The notes beneath the pieces are model-generated. The model was not told the origin of the DNA, did not search any database, and was given only the letters and a program-made list of their open reading frames with translations. 64,000 bases of DNA from a virus: positions 62,001 through 126,000 of IMG/VR virus record IMGVR_UViG_3300009177_000028; one strand, 5' to 3'. The position numbers and the translations under genes were made by a program. Of the stretch, positions 19,047-27,836 are shown in pieces. How positions within the stretch are numbered: the first letter of the stretch is position 1; each line of letters opens with the position of its first letter.

Positions 19047-19480
19047 CTCCGCAAGTTGGCCAGCATGTAAAATGTATTCTCCGTAATGGAGCTATTGCTG
19101 AAGGTATCGTTGAAGAATGGTACAATAATATTGTGCAATTGAAATCTTTAGATGGTGAAAGTGCTTTAATTATCACTCATCCGTCCGAAGATATAATGCT
19201 GATCAAAGTTTTTCTGGAAAAGGCGGTTGAGCCTGAGTCCGAAGGGGAAGATCTTCCTAGTGAAGAAGATGTAAAAAACTTCGCAAGTAGTTTTGATAAT
19301 CCTCCAGTAGATTATGAGAAACCAGATGAGCTTAAAAGTCTGGCTCAGCTCCGAATTGAGTATGCCAAGCAAGAGCGAAAAATAATCGCTGAAAAACTAA
19401 AAGAACATCGCCCTAGCATTCCAGGGCCAGGAAAGGTTCAATATGGATACCCAGGACTTGGTAAGAAGCCGCGCACTTAA
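19043..19480 (+). CDS. Protein with an N-terminal Sm/LSm-like beta domain
   Basis: In this 145-residue protein, residues about 4-56 read like an Sm1-type fold: GQHVKCILRNGAIAEG, a turn, EEWYNNIVQLKSLDG, then an ALIITHPSEDIMLIKVF closing strand. This pattern (short strand, N-G turn, second strand, hydrophobic closing strand) is like LSm or Hfq-type domains. An acidic linker (about 63-80) and a basic, Pro/Gly-rich tail follow. If correct it could bind RNA or single-stranded DNA. The assignment is by eye. It overlaps the DnaC-like gene by 38 bp. Confidence 0.75.
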   Translation: MTPQVGQHVKCILRNGAIAEGIVEEWYNNIVQLKSLDGESALIITHPSEDIMLIKVFLEKAVEPESEGEDLPSEEDVKNFASSFDNPPVDYEKPDELKSLAQLRIEYAKQERKIIAEKLKEHRPSIPGPGKVQYGYPGLGKKPRT

Positions 19481-20150
19481 TAACATCCCTCCTCGTAAGC
19501 TGAAGGAAGCTCTCTCTTCTATTGAGCAGAGTGAAGAGCCCTTGGAAAACAAACATGTTAAATTGATTGCTATCAATCGATATGCAGAGAGCAATATTCC
19601 AATTGAGTACTGGACTCTCAAAATGGAAAGGGATTTTAAGGGCGACTCTAGGTTACTAGCTAAGTACAGCGAGTATACTCAGGACATTAAAAACTCCTAC
19701 ATTACTGGATCTTCCATTTGTTTCGCTGGTGGCCATGGCCTTGGAAAAACCATGACAATAACCTGCATTTTAAAGAAAGCAAGTCAAAAGGGCTTTACCT
19801 GTCTATATACGACATTGAGCGATATAGTTAGTGTCCTGACGCAAGGTGGCGGGGAAGATAAGTTCTTGGCCCGTCGTGAGTTGGCGTTGGTTGATTTTCT
19901 AGCTATTGATGAATTCGATCCACGCTTCATGCCATCTGAGAATGCGGCTGACTTGTATGCTCGTAGCTTAGAGAGTGTCTTTAGAACTAGAAGTCAAAAC
20001 AAACTTCCCACCTTAATGGGAACGAACAGTCCCAACCCAATTGAAAGTTTCAGCGGCCCACTCAAGGCTAGTATTGATTCCTTAATGAAGGGTTACTTGA
20101 AAGTATTTTCGGTAGCGCCAGGTAAAGACTTTAGAAAGGAAAGGGCTTAA
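19443..20150 (+). CDS. DnaC-like AAA+ helicase loader
   Basis: The 235-residue ATPase has a Walker A GGHGLGKT at residues 96-103 and a Walker B LAIDEFD. A sensor-like TLMGTNSPNP follows. The compact AAA+ core after about 95 N-terminal helical residues is like DnaC/DnaI loaders and IstB-type ATPases. Its stop overlaps the DnaB-like helicase start by one base (TAATG at 20148-20152). This pairing strongly supports a role in loading that helicase at the phage origin or at forks. Confidence 0.86.
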   Translation: MDTQDLVRSRALNNIPPRKLKEALSSIEQSEEPLENKHVKLIAINRYAESNIPIEYWTLKMERDFKGDSRLLAKYSEYTQDIKNSYITGSSICFAGGHGLGKTMTITCILKKASQKGFTCLYTTLSDIVSVLTQGGGEDKFLARRELALVDFLAIDEFDPRFMPSENAADLYARSLESVFRTRSQNKLPTLMGTNSPNPIESFSGPLKASIDSLMKGYLKVFSVAPGKDFRKERA

Positions 20151-21556
20151 TGAGCAACGATCTAGATTTAGTTATCCTAAAGACCCTGGTTACCAATAAG
20201 AAGCACGCGCTTGATTTTGCCAATGAGTGTGACACTAAACTTTTCTCCACTGAAACCTGGAACTTCGCTAATTTAGCCGTAGGTTACATCAGGACTTATA
20301 AAGAACTACCTACTCAAAGAGTAATGGTAGAGAAGCTATCTAAAGGTGGCAATGACAAACTAATTGATTACGTCAAAAAGGTTTGGGGTCAGCTTGATAC
20401 CGTCAACTATAATGATCGAGAATATAAGCACGACCTAGAGTTAATCAAGAAGCGCTTCGCTGAAAAGCAAATCTCTTCCATTAGAGACACCCTAACGAAG
20501 TTTGAACCCGGTTCGATGGATGTAACCAAAGCCATCGGAGAAATGCAGAAGACGGTTCAGTCTATTAAGTCTCTCAATCAAGTTAAGGCTTATGAGAGAA
20601 AGACGCTAAAAGAAGCCATTCCCATTTTTAGGGATGAATATAATGCTAAGATGGAAGACCCTCATTTCGATCAGGGTATCCGCACTGGCTACTCCTATTT
20701 TGATAACGTCACTGATGGTTGTCGACCAGGAGAATTGATTCTTATTGGCGGTGAGTCTGGAGCTGGTAAGTCCATGTTGCTTATGAACATGGCCGTTCAG
20801 ATGTGGTTACAAAACAACACTCTTGATATGACCGATAATTTTGGTCCCGGTCAAAGTGTCTTGTATTTCTCTTTGGAAATGCCATTCAAACCATGTTTGA
20901 ATCGCGTATTATCTAGACTGTCTGGTAATCCTTCCAAGAAGATTAGAAATGCCTCTTTGAATGTTGATGAGGCAGAGAAGCTAAAGAAGTCGCTTAGGTT
21001 TATCAAAAACTATCCTCACCAGTTTGAGATTGTAGATATTCCTCGTGGAGCTACCATGGAAAGCATGGAGCTTATTTTTGAGGAAGCTAAGGCTCATTAT
21101 GATCCTAAGATTATCGTTATCGACTATCTTGGTCTTATGAGTTACGAAGGTCCGGAAATGGACGACTGGTTGAAGCTGGGTAAGATTGCGGAGAAGATCC
21201 ACGAGTTCGCTCGTGTTCATGGTCTTATCGTTCTGAGCGCTATTCAGTTGAATCGTGGTAAGGGTGGCAAAGATGCTGAGGATAAGATTGGTCTTCACCG
21301 TATTGGTCGTTCCGCTCTAATTATGCAGAATGCTAACATTGGTATTCAGATTGAAACCCGTCCCAATGAGAAGTCCTACCCTGATATGTTTTACCACCTT
21401 ATCAAAAACCGTGACGGTGAATTGGGTAAGGGTAAGCTCATCAAAAATCTGGCTGCTGGTACCCTAATTGACGAAAAAGTTGAAGAAGACCCTACTACTT
21501 TTGAAATGAGAGATCCTGACGATATTTCGGCAAAGATTGAATTATTAGACATATAA
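20150..21556 (+). CDS. Replicative DnaB-like helicase
   Basis: A 468-residue RecA-fold helicase. Walker A is GGESGAGKS at residues 200-208. The catalytic Glu lies in LYFSLEMP, and Walker B is IIVIDYLGLM. An LSAIQLNRG segment and a GRSALIMQNANI segment match DnaB motifs H3 and H4. The N-terminal 170 residues are helical, like the DnaB collar. No primase domain is fused, and no separate primase is seen in the window. The upstream gene encodes its likely loader. Confidence 0.9.
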   Translation: MSNDLDLVILKTLVTNKKHALDFANECDTKLFSTETWNFANLAVGYIRTYKELPTQRVMVEKLSKGGNDKLIDYVKKVWGQLDTVNYNDREYKHDLELIKKRFAEKQISSIRDTLTKFEPGSMDVTKAIGEMQKTVQSIKSLNQVKAYERKTLKEAIPIFRDEYNAKMEDPHFDQGIRTGYSYFDNVTDGCRPGELILIGGESGAGKSMLLMNMAVQMWLQNNTLDMTDNFGPGQSVLYFSLEMPFKPCLNRVLSRLSGNPSKKIRNASLNVDEAEKLKKSLRFIKNYPHQFEIVDIPRGATMESMELIFEEAKAHYDPKIIVIDYLGLMSYEGPEMDDWLKLGKIAEKIHEFARVHGLIVLSAIQLNRGKGGKDAEDKIGLHRIGRSALIMQNANIGIQIETRPNEKSYPDMFYHLIKNRDGELGKGKLIKNLAAGTLIDEKVEEDPTTFEMRDPDDISAKIELLDI

Positions 21557-21567
21557 TAGGGGCCAAA

Positions 21568-21744
21568 ATGCAGGACAAAGTAGTTGCCGAAGCTGTTAGA
21601 ATTGAATACGAGGAAAAGACGGGAAAACTGTATATTGTCTTCGAAGTAACAGATGAAAAATATAAACAAGATCTCAAAAAGAATTGGACTAAAGATATAG
21701 AATATCGACTAATTGATAAATCTTTAGTAGAGGCCAGTAAATGA
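21568..21744 (+). CDS. Small unknown protein, 58 aa
   Basis: The ATG at 21568 is preceded by AGGGGCC, a good ribosome site, 11 bp after the DnaB-like stop. The product is a 58-residue charged protein (MQDKVVAEAVRIEYEE start) with two predicted beta strands and a helix. Its stop overlaps the next ATG (ATGA at 21741). The codon pattern matches its neighbours. Function unknown. Confidence 0.65.
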   Translation: MQDKVVAEAVRIEYEEKTGKLYIVFEVTDEKYKQDLKKNWTKDIEYRLIDKSLVEASK

Positions 21745-21992
21745 ACCACGATTTTATTATAATTACATCTAGTGGTCAGATCTGCCAACGTCAAGATATA
21801 CTAACAGTCCAGGCTCAGGGAGCTACCGGGAACGCAAGTTGTGGCGGAGCTTTATCCTTGTATTCTGGAACTGGTAATTCTAAAAATTCACTTTGCAAGG
21901 TTTCTAGAATAAGGAAAAGGAAATGCCAACTTACGAACATCGTTGTGACACCTGTAAGCATGAATGGGAAGATAGCTACTCCATCAAAGTAG
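21741..21992 (+). CDS. Possible small protein, doubtful 3' half
   Basis: The 83-residue frame starts on an ATGA overlap with the preceding small gene, which favours translation. Its last 70 bases overlap the much better supported FmdB-type gene in another frame. The composition is low complexity in the middle (Ser, Gly, Asn) and basic at the end. It may be a real leader-like gene, or merely spacer before 21923. Confidence 0.4.
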   Translation: MNHDFIIITSSGQICQRQDILTVQAQGATGNASCGGALSLYSGTGNSKNSLCKVSRIRKRKCQLTNIVVTPVSMNGKIATPSK

Positions 21993-22234
21993 ATCCTCCT
22001 AAGGCTTGCCCAGAATGTCAGGCTGAGACTGTTACCAGATTAATTTCTTTAGGCGGTAAAGGCGTCGTAGAACTAACTGGTCAAGACCTGATTGATAAGG
22101 TCAAGTCTGACGCTAATAAGCTAAAGAAAGATGCTGCTGCCAAAGAAAAAGTCTATGCCAATTTGTTGGGAGAGCAGAAGTATCAAGACTTGCAAACTAG
22201 AATGGATAAGCAGAAGCGCGAGAAACGTAGATGA
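21923..22234 (+). CDS. FmdB-like zinc ribbon protein
   Basis: A 103-residue protein. Residues 1-40 hold an FmdB-type zinc ribbon: MPTYEHRCDTCKHEW, then CPEC, giving two CXXC knuckles, followed by VTRLIS. The rest is a Lys-rich helix likely to be a coiled coil. It is a paralogue of the protein at 22458, sharing the MPTY start and the VTRLIS tail of the ribbon. Zinc binding is expected. A nucleic-acid or regulatory role is only suggested. Confidence 0.82.
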   Translation: MPTYEHRCDTCKHEWEDSYSIKVDPPKACPECQAETVTRLISLGGKGVVELTGQDLIDKVKSDANKLKKDAAAKEKVYANLLGEQKYQDLQTRMDKQKREKRR

Positions 22235-22449
22235 GTGAAGCTACTTTAAACGCAAGGCTACTAATAGCTAACCACACCCTAAAGGTTCTTCTTTCTCAAA
22301 TTAGTCAAATTGAGGCTGACCAAAAAATGTCATCAAATGAAAAACTTTCTCAAATTAAAAAGATTAGAGAAGAAATTACAAAAGTTGGCACAGAAATTGA
22401 CAGCATAAAAAGAGAATTTACATTACTTAATTCCTATAGCATTAATTAA
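22231..22449 (+). CDS. Small coiled-coil protein
   Basis: This 72-residue protein starts on a 4-bp overlap with the zinc-ribbon gene. Nearly the whole sequence is amphipathic helix (ISQIEADQK through IDSIKREF) with heptad-like Ile/Leu spacing, so a short coiled coil is likely. No other feature is seen. It is probably a small structural or adaptor protein. Confidence 0.7.
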   Translation: MSEATLNARLLIANHTLKVLLSQISQIEADQKMSSNEKLSQIKKIREEITKVGTEIDSIKREFTLLNSYSIN

Positions 22450-22457
22450 GGATAATT

Positions 22458-22649
22458 ATGCCAACCTACACCTATCGATGTGAAGTGCACGGAGAATTTG
22501 AGGAAGTGCACTCCATAAAAGAGCAATTAGAAGAATGCCCTAAGTGCCAAGAAGAAGGCAAAGAACCACAAAAAGTGACTAGACTCATTTCAGGTGGCGG
22601 CGGCTTTATTCTTCAGGGGTCTGGTTGGGCCCGCGACAATTACAGTTGA
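22458..22649 (+). CDS. Second FmdB-like zinc ribbon protein
   Basis: A 63-residue protein starting MPTYTYRCEVHGEFEE, with a CPKC knuckle and VTRLISGGGGF. The first knuckle is changed to C-X2-H (CEVH), so the zinc site would be Cys-His-Cys-Cys. The tail GSGWARDNYS resembles FmdB proteins. It is clearly paralogous to 21923-22234 and has lost its long helix. A GGATAA ribosome site precedes the ATG. Confidence 0.8.
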   Translation: MPTYTYRCEVHGEFEEVHSIKEQLEECPKCQEEGKEPQKVTRLISGGGGFILQGSGWARDNYS

Positions 22650-22653
22650 TGCC

Positions 22654-22809
22654 ATGCCGAAAAAAACTAAAAGTAACGATGGTCGAAAACAGAAACTCAT
22701 CCAAGTGGTTGAGTTGTTGAAATTCGTTCTCACTTTAGATGACGAAGAGATTATGAAGTCCACAATCGAGTCTGTAATCGAACTTTTAGAAGAAGAAAAC
22801 GGTAAATGA
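22654..22809 (+). CDS. Small helical protein, 51 aa
   Basis: I choose ATG 22654 (MPKKTK start), 4 bp after the previous stop, over an upstream in-frame start that would overlap the zinc-ribbon gene. The protein has a basic N-terminus and two amphipathic helices rich in Leu, Val and Glu. No family is recognised. It is the last gene before the 93-bp gap upstream of the sigma-like gene. Confidence 0.6.
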   Translation: MPKKTKSNDGRKQKLIQVVELLKFVLTLDDEEIMKSTIESVIELLEEENGK

Positions 22810-22859
22810 ATTCACTGCTTTGCATTGTTATGAATCTATATTTGTGTCATCGTATCAAT

Positions 22860-22878
22860 AATACAGTATTGTAAATAC
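22860..22878 (+). promoter_or_regulatory. Overlapping inverted repeats upstream of the sigma-like gene
   Basis: AATAC, GTATT and AATAC occur at 22860-22864, 22866-22870 and 22874-22878, forming two overlapping inverted repeats in an AT-rich gap. The arrangement resembles a repressor or autoregulatory operator. No clear -35/-10 pair can be assigned. Confidence 0.3.
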
Positions 22879-22902
22879 TTTCGACTTTAAGTGAGAAAAA
22901 GC

Positions 22903-23532
22903 ATGTTGACAGAACAAGAAGCGCAAGACCTTATGACCAAATTGATCGACCTCAGAGGACAAGTAAAAGAGTCTGGGGATCCAAAGATCACCACCGAGTT
23001 GAAGAAGCACGAAAAGATTTGCATGGAGAAATTCCGTTATTTGGTAACCATGAAGACTGGTCGTTACAAGGCTTTCAGCAATTACGATGATTTGAATCAA
23101 GAGGGATTCGAAGCCTTAGTGAAGGCAATGAATAACTACAACCCAAAGAAGGGATCTTTCTTTTGGTGGGCACACAAGTATATTGACACTCGCATTTCTC
23201 GAAGTGCCAATCTACACACCACCATTAGATATCCATTGAAGGTTGCTAAGAATAACACTCCACACAAGGAGTCTGTTATGCCTTTGCTAATTGAAGAGAG
23301 ATACTGCCCAGATAAGGAGCTTGAGGAAGTTCAATCTACCCAAGCAATCTATGATGCAGTGTCACTTCTTTCTAAGGAACAAAAAGAAGTAATCAATCTA
23401 GCATTTGGATTTGACGGCGACAAGCCAATGTCCATCAACAAGATATGTAAGAAACTCAGCATATCGCGATTAAGCTGTATTAAGACTATCAACAGCGCTC
23501 TTTCCACTATGAAAGAGAACATCAAAATATAA
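22903..23532 (+). CDS. Sigma70-like factor (regions 2 and 4)
   Basis: Start taken at ATG 22903. A GTG at 22891 is in frame and would add four residues. Region 2 is visible as YDDLNQEGFEALVKAMNNY followed by FFWWAHKYIDTRISR, the aromatic-rich -10 recognition helix. Region 4 is LLSKEQKEVINLAF and a helix-turn-helix (SINKICKKLSISRLSC). About 209 residues with a short spacer resembles phage late-type or sporulation-type sigma factors. It probably redirects host RNA polymerase to phage promoters. A terminator-like hairpin follows it directly. Confidence 0.87.
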   Translation: MLTEQEAQDLMTKLIDLRGQVKESGDPKITTELKKHEKICMEKFRYLVTMKTGRYKAFSNYDDLNQEGFEALVKAMNNYNPKKGSFFWWAHKYIDTRISRSANLHTTIRYPLKVAKNNTPHKESVMPLLIEERYCPDKELEEVQSTQAIYDAVSLLSKEQKEVINLAFGFDGDKPMSINKICKKLSISRLSCIKTINSALSTMKENIKI

Positions 23533-23553
23533 CCACTATCGTATGTAGTGGTT
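23531..23553 (+). terminator. Terminator-like hairpin after the sigma-like gene
   Basis: AACCACTA (23531-23538) pairs perfectly with TAGTGGTT (23546-23553) around a 7-base loop, directly after the stop codon. Only a short T run follows, so termination may be partial. It would let the sigma-like gene be regulated apart from the ribonucleotide reductase gene. Confidence 0.5.
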
Positions 23554-23594
23554 TCTAACGGATTTATTAACTTAATTCTCGTAAAGGACGAATT

Positions 23595-26114
23595 ATGCAG
23601 GGATACACTTATTCTCAGGTTTTAGAAGCATCAACAGAGTATTTTCAAGGTGACGAATTTGCAGCAAAAGTTTTTGTTGACAAATATGCTTTGCAGGACT
23701 CGAAGGGTGTATTCTTGGAGTTAACTCCGACAGATATGCATCATCGTTTGGCAAAGGAATTTGCCCGCATTGAGGCAAAGTATCCCAATCCACTAAGTGA
23801 GGAAACGATCTTTTCCCTGATTGATCGTTTTCGGTTTATTGTTCCGCAAGGCAGCCCTATGTCTGCTATTGGGAATAAATACCAACTTCAAAGTCTCTCC
23901 AATTGCTTTGTCATTCAAGGCGTTCATACAGATAAGCTAGACTCCTACGGTGGAATCATGCTTGCTGATCAAGAACTTGCCCAAATCATGAAGCGTCGTG
24001 GAGGCTGCGGCCTTGATATCTCTGGTATCCGACCTAAAGACGTACTTACTAATAATGCCGCCAGGACTACTGACGGCATTGCTGTTTTCATGGAACGATT
24101 TAGTAATACTTGTCGTGAAGTAGCTCAGAATGGTCGTAGAGGTGCAGAAATGCAAACCATTGATGCGAATCATCCCGAAGTAGAAACCTTCATCAATATT
24201 AAACGTGACCTAAAGAAAGTTACTGGAGCAAACATATCCCTCAAGCTTAGCGATGAGTTTATGAAGGCAGTTAAAAAGGGCGCAGACTATGATCTACGCT
24301 GGCCAGTTGATAAGCCTCCCGCTGAGGCGAAGGTCACGAAAAGAGTTAATGCAAAAGCTATTTGGGATCAAATCATTGAATCTGCTTGGGCATCTGCTGA
24401 ACCAGGACTTCTCTTTTGGGATACTGTGCGCAGCCAAACCCCTTCTGATATCTATGCTGCATTTGGTCACAAATCAATTTCTACAAATCCATGTGGGGAG
24501 ATTGTTCTTCCAGCCTACGATGCTTGCCGCCTATTGGTTTTGAATCTCTCATCTTATGTCAAAGAACCATTTACCAAGAAGGCTTCATTTGATTTTAAGA
24601 AATTCTCCGAGCATACCATCATAGCTCAGAGGCTAATGGATGACATCATCGATTTAGAGCTAGAGTGCATTGATAGAATTATGGCCAAGATTGAGGCCGA
24701 CCCCGAGCCAATCGAAGCTAAGCGGGTAGAGATTAATCTATGGACTAAGATTCGTGAAATGAATATCAGTGGTCGTAGAACCGGCCTTGGTATTACTGCC
24801 TTAGGCGACACTCTTGCTATGCTTGGAATTAAGTATGGTTCTAAAGAGTCTATTGGAATGACCTATAAGATCTATCGTGCGTTGGCCGTTGGCTCTCACA
24901 CGTCTTCTTGCATTATGGCCAAAGAACGCGGTGCCTTTCCCATCTTCGATTACAAGCTAGAAAAAGATCATGAATACCTCAATAGTATTTTTGAAGATTG
25001 TGGTAATGAAGTCAAGCGGATGTGGAAGAAGCATGGCAGAAGAAACATTGCCAATACTACCACTGCTCCAGCAGGATCAGTTTCTGCATTGACTCAAACT
25101 ACTTCCGGCATTGAGCCAGTCTTCATGCTTTCGTATGTTCGTCGTAAGAAGCACAATCCATCTGACAAGAATGCTCGCGTTGACTTTGTTGATGCAATGG
25201 GAGATTCCTGGCAAGAGTTTACTGTTTACCATCATGGCGTCAAGAGATGGATGGATGCAACTGGTGAAACTGATTTAAAGCTTTCTCCATATTGGGGAGC
25301 TACATCTGGTGAAATTGATTGGGTAGCCTCAGTTGATATTCAGGCTGCTGCACAAAAGTCTATTGATCATAGTATTAGCAAGACGTGTAATTTGCCAGAA
25401 GATGCAACCAAAGACATGGTCTCTCAGGTTTACATGAGAGCATGGGAATCAGGCTGCAAGGGCTTTACCGTTTATCGTGATAAATGTCGTGACGGTGTAT
25501 TGATTAGTTCAAGCGAATCAAAAAAGAAGAGCACTGAAGACGGCCGCCCTGCTGAGATTGAAATTGTCATGGCGCCCAAACGTCCCACTGAACTTCCTTG
25601 CGAAATTAAAAAGGTCAAAATTAATGGTGAAGCTTGGACTATCTTTGTGGGTATGTTCAATGGCAAACCATATGAAGTCTTCGGTGGACTATCCAAGTAC
25701 GTAGATATTCCAAATAAATTCAAGATGGGTAAAATTGCTAAGAATGGAAAAGTAGACGGCCTTACCACTTATAATTTAAAAATTGGTGAAGGTGAAGATG
25801 AAATGACCATCAAAGATATTGCTAATGTTTTCGAGAACGCAAACTTTGGCGCATTCACCCGTACTATTTCTTTGGCCTTGCGTCATGGGACTCCGGTTCA
25901 ATATGTAGCCGAACAATTACTTAAAGACAAACATTCTGATGTTACTTCTTTTTCTAAAGTAGTCGCCAGGGTTTTAAAGCAATATATTCAAGATGGAACT
26001 AAAACAACTATGGAAAGGAAATGCCCTAATCCAGAATGTCCTAATCCAATAAATTCTTTTATTTACGAGGAAAAGTGCATTAAATGCGTAAGTTGTGGTT
26101 GGAGCAAATGCTAA
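23595..26114 (+). CDS. nrdJ: Class II (adenosylcobalamin-dependent) ribonucleotide reductase
   Basis: Full-length (839 residues) single-subunit reductase. The substrate-site cysteine Cys104 lies in SNCF. The radical-site motif NPCGEI has Asn298, Cys300 and Glu302. TTAPAGSVS and GFTVYRD match class II enzymes. The C-terminus ends in a CX4C...CXXC tail (CPNPEC, CIKCVSC), the redox-active or zinc-binding end typical of NrdJ. No class I small subunit or class III activase is present nearby. It makes dNTPs for phage DNA synthesis and needs B12 from the host or environment. A GTAAAGGACG site precedes the ATG. Confidence 0.93.
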   Translation: MQGYTYSQVLEASTEYFQGDEFAAKVFVDKYALQDSKGVFLELTPTDMHHRLAKEFARIEAKYPNPLSEETIFSLIDRFRFIVPQGSPMSAIGNKYQLQSLSNCFVIQGVHTDKLDSYGGIMLADQELAQIMKRRGGCGLDISGIRPKDVLTNNAARTTDGIAVFMERFSNTCREVAQNGRRGAEMQTIDANHPEVETFINIKRDLKKVTGANISLKLSDEFMKAVKKGADYDLRWPVDKPPAEAKVTKRVNAKAIWDQIIESAWASAEPGLLFWDTVRSQTPSDIYAAFGHKSISTNPCGEIVLPAYDACRLLVLNLSSYVKEPFTKKASFDFKKFSEHTIIAQRLMDDIIDLELECIDRIMAKIEADPEPIEAKRVEINLWTKIREMNISGRRTGLGITALGDTLAMLGIKYGSKESIGMTYKIYRALAVGSHTSSCIMAKERGAFPIFDYKLEKDHEYLNSIFEDCGNEVKRMWKKHGRRNIANTTTAPAGSVSALTQTTSGIEPVFMLSYVRRKKHNPSDKNARVDFVDAMGDSWQEFTVYHHGVKRWMDATGETDLKLSPYWGATSGEIDWVASVDIQAAAQKSIDHSISKTCNLPEDATKDMVSQVYMRAWESGCKGFTVYRDKCRDGVLISSSESKKKSTEDGRPAEIEIVMAPKRPTELPCEIKKVKINGEAWTIFVGMFNGKPYEVFGGLSKYVDIPNKFKMGKIAKNGKVDGLTTYNLKIGEGEDEMTIKDIANVFENANFGAFTRTISLALRHGTPVQYVAEQLLKDKHSDVTSFSKVVARVLKQYIQDGTKTTMERKCPNPECPNPINSFIYEEKCIKCVSCGWSKC

Positions 26115-26142
26115 TTACTAATTAAGTAGCATTAATTTGGAA

Positions 26143-26520
26143 ATGAAAGCCACAATACTTCTCAATCACAGTGAGAACACCAGGCGAGTGGAGGATGAGG
26201 AAAAAACTCGTTTTCTACGTAATATTCTTGAGCTAATGGGTGTGCCCATTCAAGAATTTTGGCCTTCGGATGAGCCCTTATCTGTTGAACAAAGAATAAA
26301 ATTGAGAAACATCCTAGCTACTTACAGTGTCCAGGTTATAGATGACTTGGACGGCCATATGCAAGTGTATGTGGAAAACGAAAAAGTGGCCGAGTGGTTT
26401 AAGTGTACCTATAAACTCAAAAGGGATCTACGTGAATTAGATCCAAGGAAACAATTGTACCTTGAAATGGAAGTTAATTGTTGGTCCCTTTTCGAAGAAG
26501 CAGAACAAGAGACAGAATGA
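26143..26520 (+). CDS. Unknown protein coupled to phoH
   Basis: I take ATG 26143 over a TTG two codons upstream. The 125-residue protein is charged and probably alpha/beta, with an RNILATYSVQVIDDLDGHMQVYVE central segment. No family is recognised. Its stop overlaps the PIN-PhoH start by 4 bp (ATGA at 26517), which implies coupling. Confidence 0.78.
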   Translation: MKATILLNHSENTRRVEDEEKTRFLRNILELMGVPIQEFWPSDEPLSVEQRIKLRNILATYSVQVIDDLDGHMQVYVENEKVAEWFKCTYKLKRDLRELDPRKQLYLEMEVNCWSLFEEAEQETE

Positions 26521-27827
26521 GAAAAACCTACGTATTCGACACATCTACTTTAATTTATGACCCATGTGCCTGGAAACAGTTTCCAAATAGTGATGTAGTT
26601 ATTCCAATTGCCGTTCTTAATGAATTAGATAAATTAAAGAAGCAATCTGGTGAAGCCGGCCGAAATGCTAGAGTATGTGTTAGATTGTTAGACGAGCTTA
26701 GCGATAAACTAGATATTACTACAGGCGTAGTTGTAGATAATGATACACTAGTAAAGATTGACGCTACCTATCGTGATATGAGCGAACCAGCTTATGCAGG
26801 GTTTGGTGATCCAGAATATGGTGATACTCAAATTCTAGGCTGTGCCCTTGCTAACTGGCAAGAACACCCAGATCATGACGTTACGCTAGTTAGCAATGAC
26901 ATCAATCTGCGTGTTAAAGCCAAGTCTAGGGGTATGGATGCCGCTCCACATGATGGTCAGCGCTATTCCCTTAGCGACCTATATGCTGGTCTTCAAGTTA
27001 TTGAACATGAAGAGGCTGGTCTTGATTTACTACAACTTGGCTACATAGACCCAAGAGGCTACGGATTCAAGCTTAACCCAAATGAATGTGTTTTGTTTGA
27101 AGACTCTGGTGGTAATGGTGTAGCTATGGGACGTTTGGTCGCCCCTGATAAATTGAAGCTGCTTAGAAAAGTTTACCCTTGGGGTATCTCAAGCCGTAAC
27201 AAGGAACAGGCTTTTGCTATGGACCTTATCATGGATAAGAATGTTGACTTGGTTACTTTAATTGGTCGAGCTGGAACCGGTAAGAGTTTAATTGTATTAG
27301 CTGCTGCTCTTGAACTAGTTATCAGTAAAAGAGAATATGAGAAATTCATTATCTATAGACCAATTCAACCAGTAGGAAATGATATTGGATATCTTCCAGG
27401 AACAATGGAAGAGAAGCTAGCCCCATGGTTCCAAGCTATTATGGATAATTTTGAACTCCTATTTGGTAACAAAGTAGGTGGAGACTGGAAACGTGATTTA
27501 GAAATGTTCCAAAAGAAGGGACGAATTGAAATGGAAGCTATTACCTATATTAGAGGTAGAAGTATTCCAAATGCAATTATTCTAATTGACGAATGCCAGA
27601 ACCTATCAAAAGAAGAGGTTAAAACCATCCTAACTCGTGCTGGTGAAAACACTAAAATTATCTTGACTGGTGATATAGAGCAAATCGACAATTCTTTATT
27701 GGATGCAACCAGTAACGGATTAACGCATGTAATTGAAAAATTTAAAGACTCAGAACTGGCAGGTCATATTACCTTTACCCAGGGCGAGCGCAGTAAGCTA
27801 GCCTCTAAAGCAGCCGAAATTTTGTAA
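26517..27827 (+). CDS. phoH: PIN-PhoH protein (PhoH2/YlaK-like)
   Basis: The ATG at 26517 gives 437 residues. The N-terminal 140 residues are a PIN domain: Asp8 in YVFDTST, a conserved Glu in LNELDKL, and LVSNDINLR for the later acidic residues, the metal-binding RNase site. The C-terminal PhoH ATPase has Walker A GRAGTGKS (residues 250-257) and Walker B LIDECQNLS (Asp358). Such fusions act as RNA helicase/RNases in bacteria. Phage PhoH proteins are common and their role is debated. Phosphate control is not shown by anything here. Confidence 0.92.
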   Translation: MRKTYVFDTSTLIYDPCAWKQFPNSDVVIPIAVLNELDKLKKQSGEAGRNARVCVRLLDELSDKLDITTGVVVDNDTLVKIDATYRDMSEPAYAGFGDPEYGDTQILGCALANWQEHPDHDVTLVSNDINLRVKAKSRGMDAAPHDGQRYSLSDLYAGLQVIEHEEAGLDLLQLGYIDPRGYGFKLNPNECVLFEDSGGNGVAMGRLVAPDKLKLLRKVYPWGISSRNKEQAFAMDLIMDKNVDLVTLIGRAGTGKSLIVLAAALELVISKREYEKFIIYRPIQPVGNDIGYLPGTMEEKLAPWFQAIMDNFELLFGNKVGGDWKRDLEMFQKKGRIEMEAITYIRGRSIPNAIILIDECQNLSKEEVKTILTRAGENTKIILTGDIEQIDNSLLDATSNGLTHVIEKFKDSELAGHITFTQGERSKLASKAAEIL

Positions 27828-27836
27828 GGAGTTTCT

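Noticed and set aside
26115-26142. TTG 26137 as the start of the gene before phoH
   Set aside because: ATG 26143 is in frame two codons later and is the more usual start.
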